Source: Wujia chipingensis (GTDB lineage: Bacteria > Bacillota > Clostridia > Lachnospirales > Lachnospiraceae). Taken from it: a stretch of DNA of 64,000 nucleotides. The position numbers and the translations under genes were made by a program. Positions within the stretch are counted from its first letter, which is position 1; each line of letters opens with the position of its first letter. The notes beneath the pieces were generated by a model. The model was not told the DNA's origin and made no database searches. It was given only the letters and a program-made list of their open reading frames with translations. Positions 7,822-17,063 of the stretch are shown here, piece by piece. The stretch is taken from positions 2,611,001-2,675,000 of the forward strand of contig NZ_CP060632.1 in the NCBI RefSeq assembly GCF_014337155.1, read 5' to 3'.

Positions 7822-8721
7822 TCACCATACAGTATATTCCAAGCCATCCAAATCAATGGTATATGTAATTTGCGTTATTGACTCCGGTATATGATCATCC
7901 TTAAATGAGGCTTTTGTTATCTTCGGAAATGTATCATCGACCTCATATTTTCTTTTTTCTAATACTTTGTATTTTTCTTCCCTTATACTTGCACCCCGCT
8001 CATATCCCAACTGATATAACTGCTGTTCAATCTTATCTTTATCATATCCATCTGCAACTAGTCTATCCTTCATATCATTTATAGATATTCCTGTTCTTGA
8101 CTGTTCTAATCTACAGAAATATAGCTGTAATCTTTTTAAACTTTGGAGCTGATGCTGTCCAGATATAGTAATAGTAGCACCATAACGTTTTACTGTTGAC
8201 TTAACTTCATAGCTGCTCTCGTTTCCCTCTATATCGTGGCTCCCAGAATTAACAGCTGTCCATTCCACAGTATTATCCTGAGTGTATAAATCATCTAAAA
8301 CCATCATTTCTGCAATTACACTGTAGGCTTCCTTATTAGAAATGGTATTTCCCATTAACTCACGCCACTTTTTCCACCATTCCAATGGTTCAGACATAAG
8401 ATTTTTTCTATCCATTCCGTCAATTCCTGGCTCTACAAACTGCGCACAGACCGTAGCAAATTCATATCGTAAACTATCCAACATACAACTTAGAATAAGA
8501 TACTTTTTTTCTATCCCACCAATCGCAAGAGTTCTGGAAAACAATCTGCTATTGGCAAATTTTTCTGAAATATCTCTGATATCATCAAATTCAATAGCAA
8601 CACCATATCCTTCATTATCACGGATAACCATTGCTGAGTATTCTTTTGGTAACGTTTTAATTTCTCTTGCACCATTTTGCGTCGATGCGAAATACTCTCT
8701 AATTTCCTCCAGTATTCCCAT
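7822..8721 (-). CDS. PD-(D/E)XK motif protein (DUF4420 family nuclease)
   Basis: A 299-residue protein of the DUF4420 group, restriction-endonuclease-fold proteins found beside Z1 helicases and GHKL ATPases. Visible features are the SHDIEGNESSYEVKST segment (residues about 160-175), giving the acidic and E-x-K catalytic residues, followed by ITISGQHQLQ. It starts three bases after the stop of the first methylase and uses a ribosome site in that gene's GAG GAG codons. It is probably the main DNA-cutting subunit of the system; this follows from family and context, not direct proof. Confidence 0.85.
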   Translation of the reverse strand: MGILEEIREYFASTQNGAREIKTLPKEYSAMVIRDNEGYGVAIEFDDIRDISEKFANSRLFSRTLAIGGIEKKYLILSCMLDSLRYEFATVCAQFVEPGIDGMDRKNLMSEPLEWWKKWRELMGNTISNKEAYSVIAEMMVLDDLYTQDNTVEWTAVNSGSHDIEGNESSYEVKSTVKRYGATITISGQHQLQSLKRLQLYFCRLEQSRTGISINDMKDRLVADGYDKDKIEQQLYQLGYERGASIREEKYKVLEKRKYEVDDTFPKITKASFKDDHIPESITQITYTIDLDGLEYTVW

Positions 8722-8724
8722 AGC

Positions 8725-10056
8725 CTATTCCTCCTCAAAAGTATTCAACACTGTTTTTGCAACTCCATACGCCAATAGCGGAGGTACAGCATTTCCAATT
8801 TGCTTAAATGCATCGCCCATAGAACAATCAAAGAAAAAATCATCTGGAAAAGATTGTAACCTTGCAGCCTCCCTTACGGTAATTCCTCTTGGTTCAATTG
8901 GATGAATATGACTATATGTATCCTTTCCCAAATGTGCTACTAATGTATGAGATGGTTTTGTTACATCAAGTTTTTTCCATTTATTCTCAAATTTTTCTTT
9001 ATCATATTGCGGAACCATTTTATTATAGAGACTAATGTATTCCTCACTATCCTTCTCATACCCAAAAAGTTTTGCCTCTTCATAGAATAGCTCTTCTGCT
9101 ATCTTTGTCGCCGCAATATAATTATCTCCTTGTTGCATTCTCTCAAAGATCGGGAAATCTCTGGTATTCCTTCTGAATGCATTTGCCGAAACACCAAATC
9201 CCTCTTTACCATACCAGGTTCTCATTATTTTTTGATATTCATTCTGTGCTTCCGTTTTATATGGATACTCAATATTTAATGACACCAATTTGTATTTTGA
9301 GTCTGCTGTCGGAAATACTTCTGGTAAATCTGAAAAAGCATCTCCTACAGTAACCCATGGTTTTAATTCATCTGTTGTTCCATTGGGTTCCACAAAAAAT
9401 TGACATTGCTTATATCCCTCAAATCGTTTTTGATGCTGAGTCAATACATCAACCTCATTTCGATGTGTTGGATTTGGTAGTTTTATCTCTTTTCCTTCAT
9501 CCCCCTTGATTGCTACAACAAAAACTCTCTCTCTTACCTGTGGAACACCATAGTCGGCAGAATTAAGTATTGTCCAATATGCCTTATAACCTTTTTTAGT
9601 TAACTCAGTACATACTATTTCTGGTATATTTTTACCGCCAAAATTTGTTGATTCCGGAACATTCTCCATCACAACAGCTCTTGCTTCCAATTCGAATACA
9701 AATCTCAAAAAATCCTGATACAGATATCCTCTTGCATCTTTTATATTTACTCTATCTTCACCGAGTGATCTAAGTTTCCCGCGACCTGCCATAGAATACG
9801 CCTGGCATGGCGGTCCTCCTATAACAATACACCCTTCATCTCCAAAACTATTTTTAAACACACTTGCTTCTATTTCTGTTATATCTCCGCATATATGTGT
9901 TTCTTTTTTTCCATAGCGCCAGGAAAGATTGTAAGAAATGGTTTTACATGCTTCTGGCATCAATTCAATTCCTGCCACAATATCAAAACCCGCTTTTTCA
10001 AATCCGAGTGCCAATCCACCACACCCTGAAAACAGATCAATAATTTTAGGTAACAT
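8725..10056 (-). CDS. DNA cytosine-5 methyltransferase (first of two)
   Basis: A 443-residue C5 methylase with all core motifs: DLFSGCGGLALG (I), GGPPCQAYS with the catalytic cysteine (IV), VMENVPES (VI), QVRERVFVVA (VIII) and QIGNAVPPLLA (X). The region between VIII and X is about 180 residues and would read the target. The start codon overlaps the stop of the DUF6339-like gene by one base (TAATG). In Z1/GHKL-type systems a C5 methylase protects host DNA, and this is the likely one given its place next to the DUF4420 nuclease. Confidence 0.95.
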   Translation of the reverse strand: MLPKIIDLFSGCGGLALGFEKAGFDIVAGIELMPEACKTISYNLSWRYGKKETHICGDITEIEASVFKNSFGDEGCIVIGGPPCQAYSMAGRGKLRSLGEDRVNIKDARGYLYQDFLRFVFELEARAVVMENVPESTNFGGKNIPEIVCTELTKKGYKAYWTILNSADYGVPQVRERVFVVAIKGDEGKEIKLPNPTHRNEVDVLTQHQKRFEGYKQCQFFVEPNGTTDELKPWVTVGDAFSDLPEVFPTADSKYKLVSLNIEYPYKTEAQNEYQKIMRTWYGKEGFGVSANAFRRNTRDFPIFERMQQGDNYIAATKIAEELFYEEAKLFGYEKDSEEYISLYNKMVPQYDKEKFENKWKKLDVTKPSHTLVAHLGKDTYSHIHPIEPRGITVREAARLQSFPDDFFFDCSMGDAFKQIGNAVPPLLAYGVAKTVLNTFEEE

Positions 10057-10778
10057 TACACACGCACCCCCGCGTCCATAAATAAAGAACGTACATATTC
10101 TTTTTCGCCACCCAAATATAATGCCGGATCCACAACCATCACTTTAGCAGTGTTCAATTTCATTACAATTCTGAATAAATCATCCTGCTGCGTTTTTGTG
10201 TTCTTATTGTATTCATCAAGAACCTGTTGCTGTATATGACTATAGTAATACATAATGTATCTATATACATTTATAAACGTTCCCTTACGTCCTGTTCTTT
10301 CCTCTAAATTCAATATACTGTCAGTTGTAAAACAGGAAGCCTCCAATACTTTGGCAGTTGTCTGCATATCTCCCTGCCACGACAAATGTACGTACCACCA
10401 AATTGATCTAAGCCATATTCTTGCAGGTTTGCTCCAATAATGACTCTCATTTTCATATCCCCATCTTTCAGCAACGACATCTGGTATAACCTTTATCGAA
10501 AGATATCTCCAAAAATCGTCATTAGCTGCAGCTCTAAGGTTAAATCCCGGCACACGCCACAAATAGTCGTACAACAAAATTCCAATGTGAGCATCTATGT
10601 AGTAGTCTTTTTTTGCTATAGTATCCGGGCACTCACTTCTCACCTTTTGATTAAACTCTTGTATATCTTTACGTATCTTCAAATAATCTCCCTCGACTTC
10701 CGGCAATGAAGGATAATTCAAAACCCATTCTTTCATTGCATTCTGAGCCTCCGAACGATTTAATGTTTTAATAATCAT
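10056..10778 (-). CDS. DUF6339-like protein of the Z1 operon
   Basis: A 240-residue soluble protein with the patterns FWRYLSIKVIPDVVAERWG and PARIWLRSIWWYVHLSW, which I associate with DUF6339 proteins found in Z1-type defence operons. No catalytic motif is visible. One-base overlap with the methylase behind it and five bases from the gene ahead indicate strict co-expression. The family name is by recall; the molecular role is unknown. Confidence 0.65.
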   Translation of the reverse strand: MIIKTLNRSEAQNAMKEWVLNYPSLPEVEGDYLKIRKDIQEFNQKVRSECPDTIAKKDYYIDAHIGILLYDYLWRVPGFNLRAAANDDFWRYLSIKVIPDVVAERWGYENESHYWSKPARIWLRSIWWYVHLSWQGDMQTTAKVLEASCFTTDSILNLEERTGRKGTFINVYRYIMYYYSHIQQQVLDEYNKNTKTQQDDLFRIVMKLNTAKVMVVDPALYLGGEKEYVRSLFMDAGVRV

Positions 10779-10783
10779 ACTTT

Positions 10784-11725
10784 CTATATCCTCTGATCAA
10801 AAAATTTTCTTATAGACAATGACATTGCCTCCGGTCCAGAAATATCCCACTCCAATGTATCAATGAAATAGTGGATAGCTTCTGACACACTACCACTTTG
10901 CAAGTCCTCACCAGAAGTAGTTACATCCCAATAATCTTCCTGTTCTTTTAATTTTGTAATAATAACACCTAGTGCACTTGCCATTATTTCCTTTAAAAGT
11001 TGCTCATCATATGTTCTTTTCGTTTTATCTAAATACTTGTAATTTTTGTGTGCAGTATTTATGTATATAGAAACACTGTCTGAAAACAGGTCATATGTAG
11101 GATCTATCCAATCACATTTTACATACCACAATGGCTGACCCGGTTCATGTATTTCATACATAGGAAATACTGAACCATTTCCATCTAGCCTTATTACAAA
11201 TTTATTATCTAACTCTCCTAAAATACATCCATATTGATTAGCCAGATGTTCCTCTCCCCAAAGCGGAGTGCCTGCTTCTTTCAAATAAATAATTGTCGAA
11301 AATTCCACACTTCCTCTTAATTGAGCTTCTAAGAATTCATAATTTAACTCAAATTCCAAATCTCTTTGGGAATTTTCTATCTCTCCAATCGGAATAACAC
11401 CTCTTTGCTTTGAATCAGGGGATGTCCACATTAATGCTATTCCCAGTTTTGCATTATTACATGCTATTCCGTTTAGTCCAAACAAACACTGATATGTACG
11501 AATTGAATACTTTCTTCTAATACATAACTGATAATCATCCGGAGACCATATTCCCTCATCATCGATCACTTTATGAACTATAGTACTGCTATCAACTTCT
11601 TCCGTACGCAATACATATTCCTGATCATCTCTTACATAATAAAGCTGATATGGTGATGCCTGGAATCTAGTTTTACTTAACAAATCATCCGTTATTACCG
11701 GAAAAAGTGAAATATTCGCTGCCAT
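10784..11725 (-). CDS. Unrecognised protein of the Z1 operon
   Basis: A 313-residue protein without signal peptide or membrane helix. It looks strand-rich in the first two thirds (many short alternating hydrophobic segments such as QLYYVRDDQEYVLR and KFVIRLDGNG) with a helical C-terminus (LKEIMASALGVIITKLKEQ). No nuclease, ATPase or HTH motif stands out. The ATG overlaps the TAA of the GHKL ATPase gene by one base, so it is translated with it and is likely a subunit or specificity factor of the same complex (inference). Confidence 0.7.
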   Translation of the reverse strand: MAANISLFPVITDDLLSKTRFQASPYQLYYVRDDQEYVLRTEEVDSSTIVHKVIDDEGIWSPDDYQLCIRRKYSIRTYQCLFGLNGIACNNAKLGIALMWTSPDSKQRGVIPIGEIENSQRDLEFELNYEFLEAQLRGSVEFSTIIYLKEAGTPLWGEEHLANQYGCILGELDNKFVIRLDGNGSVFPMYEIHEPGQPLWYVKCDWIDPTYDLFSDSVSIYINTAHKNYKYLDKTKRTYDEQLLKEIMASALGVIITKLKEQEDYWDVTTSGEDLQSGSVSEAIHYFIDTLEWDISGPEAMSLSIRKFFDQRI

Positions 11726-13812
11726 TATTTATCACCTTCATTCTTTTCAACATTAAACAATGGTTTAATATCTTTTCTATTCAACTGCAAAGTAATATCA
11801 AGTTCCATTTCTATCAAATGCTCAGCATCTGACCTTACATGTATACCATAACCAGCACCATTTTTCGTTTTAAGTAATTCACAGGAAATGTCACTTATTC
11901 CAGAACTTTCATTACTGCTATCTACTGCCATTTTTAAATTTGTTTTAAGTTTATCTACTTTTGTAACAACAATATCTGCAGAAACTATCTCGAACGGCAT
12001 GGATAATCCCATTTTTTCTTCCCAGTCTTTAGGTTTAATTGCACCTATCTCAGAATCAATTGCCAAATTAATCCCTGTAGCCAAAATCTTTCTTCGCGAT
12101 TTGATTGTTAACTTAACCATCATCCCATTCGCAAAATATTTTGTTTTTGATGATTCATAACCAAAAACAACATTTTTATGTGTTTCGGTGTGTCCACTTC
12201 CACCTTGTCCACCACTTGTTCCGCCACTTGGCTTTTTACCAAAATTTTCAGGTGGTAATAACAAATCTCCAAACATTTTTCCAAGACCAGAGTTTAATCT
12301 GCTAGTTGTATCTTCTTCCTCTACAAAAAATTCCTTAGAAATTTTACTATTAACCTGCGCTTGTACCTTTGACACAATTCTCGGGTTATTATTACCCATA
12401 CTAAAGTCTCCCCAAGAAGTATGATCGGCCATCTCACTTTTTCTTACATATTCCTCAAGACTATATGGCTCTCTTGTATTAGTAAGTTTATTTTCTGAGT
12501 TTAGCACAAAAATAGCAAAAATAAATTCATCTTTACTAGAAGCACTTATTCCATCAACCCAGTTTCCCACATCCTCATATGATACAATCATCCCTGGTTT
12601 ACGAGTAAAAAATAAAACAGGTTTATTCTTTTCTTTATCCTTTATTTCACAATTAAAATACATGTACGGCTCTGGTTTGTTATCTGGATATCCTGTTTTC
12701 AATATTTTACGTGGAACTTTCGTATACGCAATCGTACCAGCCTTTGTTGTTTCCAATACCTTACGCAAAAGAATGTCTTCTGATTTACACTCCACGCCGT
12801 CTTGTGCCAAAATATCATTCCCAGCCTCTTCTGACACAGCCCTATTGTAAAGTGCTTGTACAATCTGAAATGCAGGTTCCATATTGTCTAAACCAATTCC
12901 TTTTTTATTGATTCGTGCGCGTAGAAATTTCCCATATGGATATTTTTCATTATTTAATCTCGGAGCATACCATCTTTGTATAGAGATTCGAAGATAATCT
13001 TCAATACTGCATCTCCAAAAAGGACGTATTCTATTATCTTCACTATCTTTATATTCTATCTGATTATTTTCAAGTAACATCTGTTCATCAATATAAGGAA
13101 TGATTATTGTGGTTCCTGTTAAATCACCTTCATATGGTTCAATTTCAAATATATTTAAAATTTTTTCAATATACTTTTCATCTGTAATAGGTTTTGTTTT
13201 GTTGCTTCCGATTTCCTGTCCCCACCATGCTATACCTCGCTTTGATTTTCCCGGCAAAGCAGGAATAAGTGAGTCAGCATTCATTTCATTTTCCACCAGT
13301 GAAGCTGCTAATCGCGACTCATATATTCCTTCTTCATTCAGTATTCTGCTATAATAAACAACCAGTCCTATTCCAACTCTGAAATATACAGTTTTACCAA
13401 GTCCCCATGAACCACCTGCACCTTCTGCTTCCTGTGGTTTACTTATTTCATAAATCAACTTTAATAAATTTCCATACTGGTTATCTGTTACTTCATCATA
13501 ATGCAGCTTGCCTGTCAGTCCAACAGTATTTGAATCACGTACTGCTATGAATTTATACGTGTCTTTCCAATATTTTCTATTTAAAGTTTCTGTTATGCCC
13601 TCTAATTCCTTATTTAAAGATATTTTATTAAATTCTCCTGTAAAAAAATCTACAGTCACATATGGGTCTGTATCATTTTTTGCATCCAAACTATTCTGTA
13701 TGGATTCTCGAACCAACAAATCTAAAATAGGCATATTATTATTTTGTATCAATTTTAGTAATGAACTCCCCGACTGGGTCATTCTACCAGGTTCAGCAAT
13801 TTCAATTTTCAT
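11725..13812 (-). CDS. GHKL (Hsp90/MutL/MORC-type) ATPase of a Z1 restriction system
   Basis: A 695-residue protein with an N-terminal GHKL fold: N-box VRESIQNSLDA (residues 34-44), a G1-like AVRDSNTVGLTG (90-101) and a glycine lid region GGSWGLGKTVYF (133-144). A glycine/serine linker (GGTSGGQGGSG, about 545) separates it from a C-terminal strand-rich part. MutL/MORC-like ATPases are a known partner of Z1 helicases and restriction-fold nucleases in bacterial R-M-type systems. The ATG at 13,812 has GGAGG six bases upstream and overlaps the Z1 stop by 11 bases; a longer frame to 13,902 runs inside the Z1 gene. Confidence 0.88.
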   Translation of the reverse strand: MKIEIAEPGRMTQSGSSLLKLIQNNNMPILDLLVRESIQNSLDAKNDTDPYVTVDFFTGEFNKISLNKELEGITETLNRKYWKDTYKFIAVRDSNTVGLTGKLHYDEVTDNQYGNLLKLIYEISKPQEAEGAGGSWGLGKTVYFRVGIGLVVYYSRILNEEGIYESRLAASLVENEMNADSLIPALPGKSKRGIAWWGQEIGSNKTKPITDEKYIEKILNIFEIEPYEGDLTGTTIIIPYIDEQMLLENNQIEYKDSEDNRIRPFWRCSIEDYLRISIQRWYAPRLNNEKYPYGKFLRARINKKGIGLDNMEPAFQIVQALYNRAVSEEAGNDILAQDGVECKSEDILLRKVLETTKAGTIAYTKVPRKILKTGYPDNKPEPYMYFNCEIKDKEKNKPVLFFTRKPGMIVSYEDVGNWVDGISASSKDEFIFAIFVLNSENKLTNTREPYSLEEYVRKSEMADHTSWGDFSMGNNNPRIVSKVQAQVNSKISKEFFVEEEDTTSRLNSGLGKMFGDLLLPPENFGKKPSGGTSGGQGGSGHTETHKNVVFGYESSKTKYFANGMMVKLTIKSRRKILATGINLAIDSEIGAIKPKDWEEKMGLSMPFEIVSADIVVTKVDKLKTNLKMAVDSSNESSGISDISCELLKTKNGAGYGIHVRSDAEHLIEMELDITLQLNRKDIKPLFNVEKNEGDK

Positions 13813-16615
13813 TTGTTCCCTCCAAGTCACCTTCGTCGTCAAACGGATTATTTTGCATATGTATAGATACAGTCGCTGTATAATCTGTTCCGCGCTTTCC
13901 ACCCGGAATATTCATACAAATACCTACAATATCCTCAACCGAATTTAGATCTTCTCTCGTATCAGAGCCTTTTACCGCTTTTGAATCTTTATCTATTACA
14001 TAAACAATCAACTGTGGAGTTGAATCTAAACCAGCTAAACTTCTAATTTCTTTTGCATATTTTGATTTAAAATCCTTAACCTTGCTCACAATCTCTTGCG
14101 GCTGTCCTTCCAAATCTATATCAGCTATAATATCTTTTGGATCCCTTAAAACACCAATATTTATTACCGTATCCGATTCATTCTTCAATTTTTTCCTTGT
14201 ACGGCTTACCTTTTTTACCGGACCTACTGGTGAATTCCAAACAGAACCACTACCTTTTCCAGCCAAAATAATATTCCAATTTTCAAGTTTCCCTTCTGCT
14301 GAAATTTTTTCAATCCAAGCAATAACAGAAGCTATATCATTGAAAACTCCTAATCTCGAATTAAATTTGTACTCTTCAAGATATTTTTTCACCAAAGAGA
14401 ATTCAACATTCCTCCAAATAAAAGAATTCTCCGCATGTTGATTGCATTCTTTTCGTTCTTCCGGTTGTCCTAATGAAGCAATAAACTTTTCAGTCTCAAC
14501 AATGTTATGTTTCAGCACTGCTACATCATTATCAAACAAATATGTCTGATTAAAAGAGCCACTGAAATCCATATCTGTTGCTTGTGCGCTCTGCATCCTA
14601 TTTTTTGCAGTTATACGTATAAAGCTTGCTTTAGGAGTATTTTTCACTCTTGGTCCATAATTTGCAGGACTCTTTCCTAAGGTGTCCATTTCATGTATTT
14701 CATCACGTAACTCCTGATCCAGCGCTGCAAGAAATTTAAATTGATCATTTGTCTTAGATGTAATCCATAATCTCGGCAACAACTCATACCCTTTTCTGTA
14801 TCCAAACCATCTCCCCATTTGCATAAGTGTATCCGCCTGACTAACAGAACGAAGGAAAAATGTACTGATAAGTCCTTCAATCGTTAAACCTCTGGACAAA
14901 GTTGCTCCACCCACAACAATAAACGCCGGTGCTGGTGTTGGCATGTTATCAGCCGTAGGATATGCCAATCTGACATACATTCCATCGTCGGTAATTCCAT
15001 TATTCTTGCAATTATCAATACACATATGAATTCCTTCGTGATATGCGAACTCATCGTCCTCATCCAATGGAATATTAGTTGGTTCTTTACTCAACAAAAT
15101 TGTAATTTCCTTACGTATGTCCTCAAATGAAGGATATCTGTTTATTTCTTCATCCTTCCTATCGTATTGTGGATATTGTTCTCTAAACTTTTCAAATGTA
15201 AATTGACTGGTTTCTGTATTCCATACTTTTTCACATCTTCTAATCATCTCATCTACATCTTTGCTCACAATCCAATCTCTGACCGCTTCTGCAATATTCT
15301 GATGATGATCAGTTTTCTGACTTGTATGTATCAGCATACTAATCGGCTTTCCGTATCCCCATATTCTCATACAGGCTACGCCACACAGAAACCAGCATAT
15401 AGCATCCTGTAACGCGAGCGGAACATACGGTGATCCTTCTTCATGAATTTCTTTGATTGCCTGAAGATCATCCTCATCAATAATTCTCACGATATCTAAA
15501 CCATCATAATCATAATCCCCACCCTCAAGTCCAAATATCTGTTGTGGTCCAAAATATTCCTTTGATACACTTAATGTTGATATAAAATTTCTAGGATATA
15601 ACGAATCTTCTCCAGCCTCATTTAATATATTTGCATATGGCGTGGCTGTATATCCAATATAATTCATCGCCTTATATTTATTGCTGATTTCCTGCGATTT
15701 CTCATTTTTTCCATTTACCAAATCTCTTATCAATCTATTAATTGTTCTAATCGTTGAACTATTAACATTTGCTGTGTTAATACCAGCCTGGTCAGCCTCG
15801 TCATCTATAACCAGTATCTTCATCTGTTTTTGTTTATTACCATCAGATTGCAGCCATTGTATAAGCCCCCTAAGTCTTCCCGGATTTTTCAGACAAACTG
15901 TAAAATATCTCTGTTTTGACGTTTTATCAAAGTGCAAATCCTGTGTCCTTTGTCCTAGCATTGGTTTTTTAGATAAATGCTCTAAACCATTCCAATTGAG
16001 ATTGCCCTGACAATTTAAATCATTTAATAACCGGTTTTGTGTTTGTTGTCTAAGATTTTCGATGGTTCCAGATAAAACTATAAACATATTCCATCCCCAG
16101 TCAGCCGCCATAGCCATTAAAGCTGCCATATTTGCAGTTTTTCCAGACTGAACATTACCAATAACCAATCCCTTAACTGGTTTCATTTCGGTTGTGTCAC
16201 TGCTCAGTCTCTTCAAAATCTTTAATGTAGTTCTCTCCATCTCATCAACGATTTCTTCTTTAAAACCACCCTTAATCAATTTTTTTCTATATAACTGCCA
16301 TGCGGATTGTGGATCTGCTGGTACTGTAACATCATTATCTTCGCCTTCACCCATAATCATAGCCTGACCACTAAGATAATCTATAACCTGTGTCTGTTCT
16401 TCTGCCTCTTTTTGTAAGCGAACGAGTTCTTTCCATTCACTGCAACTAACTTCTTTCCAAAAATTCAATAAGGACTGTTGGGTTAGGAATTCTGATAATC
16501 CTTCATCATTACCACGCCCCGCATAATCAATCTCTTCCCACTTCATGTTACGATTTCTCGCATTACGAATCCATTCTCTGTGTTGATCATATTCAGGCAA
16601 ACCAAAATTAGACAT
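13802..16615 (-). CDS. Z1-domain superfamily II helicase-like ATPase
   Basis: A 937-residue protein that leads the defence operon. Walker A is GNVQSGKT (about 154-162, preceded by KGLVI), Walker B is VIDDEADQAG (about 271-280), and the later helicase motifs are GGATLSRGLTIEGL and LMQMGRWFGYR with the arginine finger (about 570-605). This RGLTIEG...QMGRWFGYR signature is diagnostic of the Z1 domain. It probably translocates or remodels DNA for the linked nuclease and methylase. I chose the second ATG, seven bases after GGAGG; the first lies two codons earlier. AT-rich compared with the flanking chromosome. Confidence 0.93.
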   Translation of the reverse strand: MSNFGLPEYDQHREWIRNARNRNMKWEEIDYAGRGNDEGLSEFLTQQSLLNFWKEVSCSEWKELVRLQKEAEEQTQVIDYLSGQAMIMGEGEDNDVTVPADPQSAWQLYRKKLIKGGFKEEIVDEMERTTLKILKRLSSDTTEMKPVKGLVIGNVQSGKTANMAALMAMAADWGWNMFIVLSGTIENLRQQTQNRLLNDLNCQGNLNWNGLEHLSKKPMLGQRTQDLHFDKTSKQRYFTVCLKNPGRLRGLIQWLQSDGNKQKQMKILVIDDEADQAGINTANVNSSTIRTINRLIRDLVNGKNEKSQEISNKYKAMNYIGYTATPYANILNEAGEDSLYPRNFISTLSVSKEYFGPQQIFGLEGGDYDYDGLDIVRIIDEDDLQAIKEIHEEGSPYVPLALQDAICWFLCGVACMRIWGYGKPISMLIHTSQKTDHHQNIAEAVRDWIVSKDVDEMIRRCEKVWNTETSQFTFEKFREQYPQYDRKDEEINRYPSFEDIRKEITILLSKEPTNIPLDEDDEFAYHEGIHMCIDNCKNNGITDDGMYVRLAYPTADNMPTPAPAFIVVGGATLSRGLTIEGLISTFFLRSVSQADTLMQMGRWFGYRKGYELLPRLWITSKTNDQFKFLAALDQELRDEIHEMDTLGKSPANYGPRVKNTPKASFIRITAKNRMQSAQATDMDFSGSFNQTYLFDNDVAVLKHNIVETEKFIASLGQPEERKECNQHAENSFIWRNVEFSLVKKYLEEYKFNSRLGVFNDIASVIAWIEKISAEGKLENWNIILAGKGSGSVWNSPVGPVKKVSRTRKKLKNESDTVINIGVLRDPKDIIADIDLEGQPQEIVSKVKDFKSKYAKEIRSLAGLDSTPQLIVYVIDKDSKAVKGSDTREDLNSVEDIVGICMNIPGGKRGTDYTATVSIHMQNNPFDDEGDLEGTNEN

Positions 16616-16678
16616 ATGCATTCCTCCATTGGTACATTTGAAATTTTATCGACAATTTTTTACCTTTTCCATAACCCT

Positions 16679-16707
16679 ATTATAAAACCAGAGTTTTATA
16701 TCGTCAA
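16679..16707 (-). promoter_or_regulatory. Promoter of the Z1 defence operon with a palindrome in its spacer
   Basis: On the minus strand TTGACG (16702-16707), 17 bases, then TATAAT (16679-16684): a near-consensus sigma-A promoter about 65 bases before the Z1 start. Bases 16681-16700 form a perfect inverted repeat, TATAAAAC-TCTG-GTTTTATA, overlapping the -10 and filling the spacer. That is a classic place for a repressor to block polymerase. Confidence 0.8.
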
Positions 16708-16755
16708 CTTTGTTTTTTACTTTTCAAGGAAATGTCTCCAATCAAAATTTCCAAT

Positions 16756-16768
16756 CAATAAGCCCTAT
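16756..16768. repeat. 13-bp direct repeat, left flank of the IS30 element
   Basis: CAATAAGCCCTAT is found here and again at 18533-18545, exactly outside the two inverted-repeat ends of the IS. It is probably the target duplication made on insertion. The length is long for this family, where two to four bases are common, so a pre-existing repeat is an alternative. Confidence 0.7.
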
Positions 16769-16776
16769 GGTAAATA

Positions 16777-16897
16777 GTAACCCGAGAATCCCCTTTGTAA
16801 CCCAAGACTCCCTCTTTGTAAATGAAAATCCTGTTTTGTAAGCGAGATTCCCGGTTTGTAAATGAAATTCCCGGTTTGTAAGCAAGATTCCCGAATT
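16777..16897. repeat. Six 20-bp repeats at the left end of the IS30 element
   Basis: Units start with GTAA at 16777, 16797, 16818, 16838, 16858 and 16878, so the period is 20-21 bp. A typical unit is GTAAGCGAGATTCCCGGTTT. Each resembles the terminal inverted repeat (GTAATCCAAGATTCC), which suggests iterated transposase-binding sites on successive pairs of helical turns. Confidence 0.85.
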
Positions 16898-17063
16898 TTC
16901 ATTTCTATTTCGATATGATATAATACGTTCAGCAATAAATTTGCGTACAACAACCAGAGATCAATTCTCTCTCGAAATTTTTGTATTCGGAGAATCCATC
17001 CCCGTTTTTGATTGGATAGAGTTGTTCTATTCTGGCTCTGGCGGCACTCAGCAAATTTATTTG

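Noticed and set aside
16777..16897. CRISPR-like appearance of six short repeats
   Set aside because: The 20-21-bp units are back to back with no spacers, and they match the terminal inverted repeat of the adjoining IS30 element.
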